From the NCBI GenBank assembly GCA_964621525.1, contig CAZUMS010000018.1, forward strand, positions 1 to 64,000: a DNA stretch of 64,000 bases, read 5' to 3'. Within the stretch, counting starts at the first letter, position 1. The number at the start of each line of letters is the position of its first letter. This DNA is from CAZMGV01 sp964621525 [NCBI: uncultured bacterium] (GTDB taxonomy: Bacteria; JAGRBM01). Under the pieces are notes generated by a model that was given only the letters and a program-made list of their open reading frames with translations, searched no databases and had not been told where the DNA came from. A program made the translations under genes and the position numbers. Of the stretch, positions 60,401-64,000 are shown one piece after another.

Positions 60401-60849
60401 TCTTCGGTTTCTCCGGTTACGGCCGCGACCGGGTGGACATCTACAAGGTGAAGGAGTTCGGCGAGCCCTACTCGGAGAAGATCAAGGGCCGGATCGGCGG
60501 CATCAAGCCACAGCAGTCAACCCGCATGGGTGCCGCGATCCGGCACGCCGTCGAGAAACTCCGGGGCATGGAAGCCCGCTACCGGACCCTTATCATGATG
60601 TCGGACGGCTACCCGCAGGATTCGGACTACGGCGAGGACCGGAACGACGAGAACTATTCGCTGCTGGACACACGCCTTGCCCTGGAAGAGGCCACCCGCG
60701 CCGGAGTCCACACCTATTGCATCACCGTGGACAAGGCGGGCTACGACTACCTCAAGCAGATGTGTCCCGAGGACGCCTACCTTGTCATCGACCGAGTGCG
60801 CGACCTGCCGGTCGCCCTGCCCCGCGTTTACCGCGCGATCACACGCTGA
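57472..60849 (+). CDS. Very long VWA-domain protein (NorD/CbbO-like partner of MoxR)
   Basis: Predicted 1125-residue protein, well beyond common NorD/CbbO size. The N-terminal ~460 residues are helical, with repeat-like LRSxARE and ARRILV segments. A middle region (about 460-760) contains EERLxEDTxTPEQ-like acidic stretches. A VWA domain is at about 885-1125, with MIDAS residues D895, S897 and S899 in LFLVDMSASTGE and a later SDGYPQDSDY. A Pro/Ala/Gln-rich insertion of about 50 residues splits the VWA domain. The start is TTG at 57472 with GGGGA upstream; no ATG fits. Paired with MoxR, it probably anchors the ATPase to a client. Confidence 0.85.
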   Translation: MNDFLYSKWLKILVARSETVSGIEIPYLDPSDPKVSVILAGAEKIDPVSRRATFEFLARAPQLRVPLETLTLIAQVVSDTGKVNADIAVHVVHAAAELSEKIRSDQLREWSAEVVKVASELPRAAVAVLRTSAHFYEYNRRVGLAEWIEGGRRTWQLGWQTYGMLEMILDSAAEAASLLPPRSFGFWCDTAARLAFRASGLAQDFCQQPVNPELPEPLQSARLELLAAVATHHPEQFAEFRRLSNDSLQKIPGQFRVLAPVMAQLVPASAEGCSAALKKLLATADQMGPGDQRYEQVAGAARRILVKSPAAALGLMESMSEVLRLVGPKEFIEWIAEGERLLETSPVRAEAHFRLSSKSARASLGAYVQGIRFEEITRSLRLYAQGLTGREIPLVPLDWQKGKLLPTTDGEKIYLPALVFEYGSRDANRRVFRAMCAHQCGYFEFGTFGFSLEKLAKLRSWIVKVSEIAAGAAMNGSDLDRFFLQFPLHRMAKDLFILLENYRIDEALIREYPGLRDDIEWIRADELSRRSLDGSFTPAGALIELAVQLSLGRASLVGEDRTEETLTPEQMEMEEQFQNLRAIFVDLKRPETTVEHSALKTAEIYRLFSMLLDTRVKESIRRELAEADGEETIPGEEPAREETGNSPVIRPGKGPEAPEPQFDGNYDRPSPVSFHGELNPDEIQRRFQAKGALDVVSRLMGTIDMMKPEEIAAWLGDDELSFLPMGPDEEGGGRAVFASMFDMDRVKTTAREHPDQVPELLQEFNDDIRRMARLDTLDERYDDAFRYDEWDHKLGDYRHAWCTVREKSIDTENPEFVDRAMAEHSGLISKVIRQFEAIRPELLKKEHRLPDGEEIDLNTVVEAAADRKAGLPFPERIYTQRRKQDREVAALFLVDMSASTGEKVPDDEPAPSQPQPGAAAAPAAASPGYGDPRFGGEPAQPVQESPFAQKKTVLDLQKEAVVVMSQALNYLGDDYAIFGFSGYGRDRVDIYKVKEFGEPYSEKIKGRIGGIKPQQSTRMGAAIRHAVEKLRGMEARYRTLIMMSDGYPQDSDYGEDRNDENYSLLDTRLALEEATRAGVHTYCITVDKAGYDYLKQMCPEDAYLVIDRVRDLPVALPRVYRAITR

Positions 60850-60853
60850 CGGT

Positions 60854-61585
60854 TCAGATTTCCGCCCCGGCCTTGCGTTCGTTGGCGATCTTGACCCGGA
60901 TGTTCACGATCTCGACACCGAGCGAGAACGCCATGGCGAAGTAGACGTAGCCCTTCTCGATGTGCTGGCCGAGACCTTCCATGACCAGCATCACGCCGAT
61001 CATGAGCAGGAACGAGAGCGCCAGCACCTTCAGCGTCGGATGATGCTCGATGAACGCACTGATCTTCCCGGCGAACGCGAGCATGATGCCGACCGACACC
61101 ATGACGGCGGCGATCATGATCTCGATGTGCTTCACCATGCCAACAGCCGTTATTACAGAGTCGAGCGAGAACACCATGTCGATGATGGCGATCTGGATGA
61201 TGACGTTCCGGAAGCCGGTCGCCTTCGCCTCGCCAGGGACATGGCCTTCGGGACCCTCGAGCTTGTTGTGAATTTCATGGGTCGCCTTGCCGATCAGGAA
61301 CAGCCCGCCGAGCAGCAGGATCATATCCCGACCGGAGATGTCATAACCCGCCACCTCAAACAGGGGTTCGGTCAGCTTCACGACCCACCCGATGGCGAAC
61401 AGCAGTGCGATGCGGGAGCCCATGGCGGCGGCCAGGCCAATGGTCCTCGCCTTGGGGCGCTCGGCCTCGGGAAGCTTGCCCGTCAGGATCGAGATGAAGA
61501 CGATATTGTCGATGCCGAGAACGATCTCGAGGCTGGTCAGGGTGAGAAAGGCGATCAGGCTCTCGGCCGTCAGAAGTTCGCTCAT
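60854..61585 (-). CDS. TerC-family integral membrane protein
   Basis: Predicted 243-residue inner membrane protein of the TerC/YgjT/YegH group. There are about seven transmembrane segments with the conserved acidic pair regions VLGIDNIVFISIL and IDMVFSLDSVITAVG, which carry the Asp/Asn residues thought to bind metal. Recent work on the family points to metal (Mn) export to support secreted proteins; the original link is to tellurite resistance. ATG 61585 has a GGGGAGA ribosome site. It is convergent with the VWA gene (4 bases) and divergent from CorA (41 bases). Confidence 0.9.
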   Translation of the reverse strand: MSELLTAESLIAFLTLTSLEIVLGIDNIVFISILTGKLPEAERPKARTIGLAAAMGSRIALLFAIGWVVKLTEPLFEVAGYDISGRDMILLLGGLFLIGKATHEIHNKLEGPEGHVPGEAKATGFRNVIIQIAIIDMVFSLDSVITAVGMVKHIEIMIAAVMVSVGIMLAFAGKISAFIEHHPTLKVLALSFLLMIGVMLVMEGLGQHIEKGYVYFAMAFSLGVEIVNIRVKIANERKAGAEI

Positions 61586-61626
61586 TGTGGAAATCTCCCC
61601 TGCGCCCAAGTACAAAACGGGCAAGG

Positions 61627-62811
61627 ATGAATCAACCGCCTGCCACTCCGAAACCGTCCTCTGCTCTCCGGAAACGGCGTTACCGGGTCCGGCGTACCGC
61701 CTCCGGCCAGCCGCCGGGCACGTTGACGGCCGATCCTGCCGCCGGGCAGGCCTCGATTCACGTCATGGCTTATGGTCCCGAGGGGATCGTAGAGAAAAAC
61801 CTCACGGATGCCTCCGAAGTCCGCCAGTTTGCCACCGGCCATGCCGTGACCTGGGTCCATGTGGCGGGCACCGGGGACATCACGACGATCGGCATCCTGG
61901 GCGACCTGTTCGGGCTGCATCCCCTCGCCCTTGAGGACGTCGTGAGCTCGCACCAGCGATCCAAGGTCGAACACTATGGCGAACTGACCTACATTGTCGT
62001 CCGGATTCCGGCATATTCGGGCCATCTGGAAACCGAGCAGCTTAATATTTTCCTGGGACCGAACTACCTGATCTCGTTCGAGGAGCGTCAGCCCGACTGT
62101 ATGGAGGCGATCCGTACCCGGATCCGCACTCCCGGCAACCGCATCCGCACGCTCGGTACGGATTATCTCGCCTACTCGCTGCTGGACAGCGCCATCGACC
62201 GTTACTACCCGATTCTCGAAATGTTCGGGGAACGGCTGGAGCAGCTCGAAGATGAAGTCGTCCTGAAACCGTCCCGGAAGACGGTAGAAAAGGTCCACAC
62301 GGAAAAACGGGATCTTATGCTGATGCGAAGGGCACTCTGGCCCCTGCGCGACGCCATGAACACCCTGCTGAGAGAGGACTCCCCGCTCATCGGCGCTGGC
62401 ACCCGGGTCTACCTGCGCGACTGCTACGACCACACGGTCCAGCTTCTGGACCTCACGGAAACCTACCGGGAACTGGGCTCGGACCTCATGGACATCTACC
62501 TGTCGAGCATCTCGAACCGGATGAACGAGGTTATGAAGGTGCTCACGATCATTTCGACCATCTTCATCCCGCTCAATTTCATCGCCGGCGTCTACGGCAT
62601 GAACTTCGACCCGCAGGTTTCCCCTTGGAACATGCCCGAGCTGGAATGGCGCTACGGATACCCCGTCATCATGTCGCTCATGGGGCTCGTCTTCCTCGCA
62701 ATGATGTATTTCTTCTACCGCCGGGGCTGGCTGGCCGAGACGGAACTGCCGCCTGAAACCCGGCCCGCACCGTCCCTTCCGCCACAGGGCGGCGAACAAC
62801 ACAAGACCTGA
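61627..62811 (+). CDS. corA: Magnesium/cobalt transporter CorA
   Basis: Predicted 394-residue pentameric Mg2+ channel. The long cytoplasmic domain is helix-rich, with conserved RxxLWPLRDAMNTLLRED and YLRDCYDHTVQLLDLTETYREL. Two C-terminal transmembrane helices flank the signature YGMN (GVYGMNFDP). ATG 61627 is chosen; an upstream in-frame TTG at 61585 would overlap the divergent terC start. The ribosome site is close to the ATG and weak. Confidence 0.94.
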   Translation: MNQPPATPKPSSALRKRRYRVRRTASGQPPGTLTADPAAGQASIHVMAYGPEGIVEKNLTDASEVRQFATGHAVTWVHVAGTGDITTIGILGDLFGLHPLALEDVVSSHQRSKVEHYGELTYIVVRIPAYSGHLETEQLNIFLGPNYLISFEERQPDCMEAIRTRIRTPGNRIRTLGTDYLAYSLLDSAIDRYYPILEMFGERLEQLEDEVVLKPSRKTVEKVHTEKRDLMLMRRALWPLRDAMNTLLREDSPLIGAGTRVYLRDCYDHTVQLLDLTETYRELGSDLMDIYLSSISNRMNEVMKVLTIISTIFIPLNFIAGVYGMNFDPQVSPWNMPELEWRYGYPVIMSLMGLVFLAMMYFFYRRGWLAETELPPETRPAPSLPPQGGEQHKT

Positions 62812-62876
62812 CTCCCACTCCAATTCAAATCGTCCTGCGGCAGGGCTAGACTTCCCTTCATAATCAGGAGCCTCCC

Positions 62877-64000
62877 ATGAACCGCATCGCGTTTTCGCTC
62901 GCCTTCTGCCTGGCCGCCGCCCTGCCTGTCTTCGCGGACCCGCTGCGTCCGGCGGATGTCCCCGACCCCTTAAAGCCCTGGACGGGCTGGGTCATGAAGG
63001 GCAACGAGAGCCAGACCTGCCCGTTCCTCTCAGGCCGGGGAGAAAAACAGTGTGCCTGGCCGTCGGAACTGGAACTCACTCTCGGCGCAAGCGGCGGAAC
63101 TTTCCGGCAGGAATGGCAGATCAGTGCGGAAACCTGGATCGCTCTTCCCGGCAGCCAGGAAAACTGGCCTCTCGACCTGAAAGTGAACGGGAAACCGGGC
63201 CCCGTAACCGACCTCAATGGCCAGCCTCAGGTCGCTCTCAAGCCCGGAGCGTATGCCGTCACCGGGTCGTTCTCCTGGAAGCAGCCGCCTGACTCGCTGC
63301 AGGTACCAGCCGGTACGGGCCTGATTTCGCTTTCCTGGATGGGGAAACCCGTGCCGTTCCCTGTGCGGGATGAAAGCGGCCGCGTGTGGCTCCAGAAAAC
63401 ACAAGCTGCCCCAGCCGAAACGGACAGCCTCGACCTCAAGGCTTACCGTTACATCGTCGATGCCATCCCGCTCCAGATGACGACCCGTCTTCTGCTGAAT
63501 GTCTCGGGCCGCAACCGGGAAGTTCCGCTGAAGGGCCTGCTCCTTCCCGGCTTTGTCCCGATGGGGCTCGACAGCCCGCTCCCGGTTCGCCTCGACCCGA
63601 ACGGTGAAATCCGGATCCAGCTGCGGCCGGGGACCTGGACGGTGTCCCTCACCGGACGCCATACGGGACCGGTCATGGAACTCACCCTGCCGGAGGCAGC
63701 TCCCGGCTGGCCGGTGGAGGAGCTGTGGGCCTTCGAGGCACAGAACAACCTCCGGCTCGTCTCCGTCGAGGGCGTGACAGCCGTGGACCCTCGCCAGACC
63801 ACGCTGCCCGGCGAGTGGCAACACCTGCCCACGTACCGGCTGACGCCGGGCGAAACGATGAGGTTCATCGAGAAGCGCCGGGGCGACTCCACCCCCGCGC
63901 CCGACCAGGTGAGCCTGTCCAGGAACCTCTGGCTCGATTTCGACGGCAGTGGTTTCACGGTGCAGGACCGGCTCTCGGGTCAGGTCCGCCGGAGCTCGCG
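62877..64000 (+). CDS. Exported protein of unknown function, 3' truncated by window end
   Basis: An open frame runs from ATG 62877 to the window edge (374 codons plus two bases), so the gene continues beyond. The start has an AGGAG ribosome site 6 bases upstream. The first 21 residues form a typical signal peptide ending AAALPVFA, after which the mature protein begins DPLRPADVPDPLKPW. The rest is beta-rich with Gly/Pro turns and segments such as GTWTVSLTGRHTGPVMELTL and LWLDFDGSGFTVQDRLSG. Two Cys (TCPFL and QCAW) lie close together near residue 50-65. I do not recognise a family, but the layout suggests a large periplasmic or outer membrane associated protein. It follows CorA by 65 bases. 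Confidence 0.75.
   Translation, partial: MNRIAFSLAFCLAAALPVFADPLRPADVPDPLKPWTGWVMKGNESQTCPFLSGRGEKQCAWPSELELTLGASGGTFRQEWQISAETWIALPGSQENWPLDLKVNGKPGPVTDLNGQPQVALKPGAYAVTGSFSWKQPPDSLQVPAGTGLISLSWMGKPVPFPVRDESGRVWLQKTQAAPAETDSLDLKAYRYIVDAIPLQMTTRLLLNVSGRNREVPLKGLLLPGFVPMGLDSPLPVRLDPNGEIRIQLRPGTWTVSLTGRHTGPVMELTLPEAAPGWPVEELWAFEAQNNLRLVSVEGVTAVDPRQTTLPGEWQHLPTYRLTPGETMRFIEKRRGDSTPAPDQVSLSRNLWLDFDGSGFTVQDRLSGQVRRSS

Noticed and set aside
1-64000. tRNA or rRNA genes
   Set aside because: No cloverleaf or conserved rRNA segments were seen by eye in any gap; a covariance search would be needed to rule out a small RNA.

Overview
The window is a GC-rich chromosomal segment from a Gram-negative bacterium with a true outer membrane. 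Evidence for this is a tripartite RND efflux system with a TolC-like lipoprotein, several lipobox signal peptides and an AsmA protein. The mix of a TopoVI-A homologue, PilZ, RicT, a Kup transporter, a MoxR/VWA pair and a giant repeat lipoprotein resembles deltaproteobacterial or myxobacterial-type genomes. That placement is inference; no rRNA, tRNA or phylogenetic marker was analysed, and none of the RNA genes is visible here.

Layout. 1-572: AT-rich, then GC-rich sequence with no supported gene. 573-2102: DEAD-box helicase. 2193-8520: a TetR - TolC - HlyD/AcrA - AcrB operon (efflux). 8655-14874: an MpaB-type oxygenase, a TetR regulator, and a divergent operon SCP2 - PF10118 - luciferase-like monooxygenase - epimerase/SCP2, which looks like lipid or hydrophobic-compound oxidation. 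14875-18908: alpha/beta hydrolase, M14 peptidase, Kup potassium transporter. 19062-38570: one gene of about 19.5 kb encoding a predicted 6502-residue lipoprotein with a PKD domain, about two dozen cadherin-like repeats and seven beta-helix modules. 38917-41571: orphan PAS histidine kinase and a second PF10118 gene. 41813-47382: metG, DUF983, CDF zinc-type transporter, bcp, thioesterase, shikimate kinase, PilZ. 47517-55053: AsmA, a nitrilase-family amidase, and an acyl-CoA dehydrogenase - holB - ricT operon. 55134-62811: TopoVI-A homologue, MoxR ATPase and very long VWA protein, TerC, CorA. 62877-64000: the start of an unrecognised exported protein that runs off the window.

The strongest new signals are two. 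(1) The SCP2 operon promoter and the promoter of the distant PF10118 paralogue carry nearly the same 17-19 bp palindrome, placed identically over the -10 box. This suggests one repressor, most simply the TetR protein encoded next to the first operon, controls both. Both PF10118 proteins show an E / ExxH / E / ExxH pattern like ferritin-like diiron enzymes, so the regulon may be an undescribed oxidation pathway for a lipid-like substrate. (2) The giant lipoprotein is exceptional in size and modular order, contains a recent in-frame 84-bp duplication, and has no recognisable surface-sorting domain.
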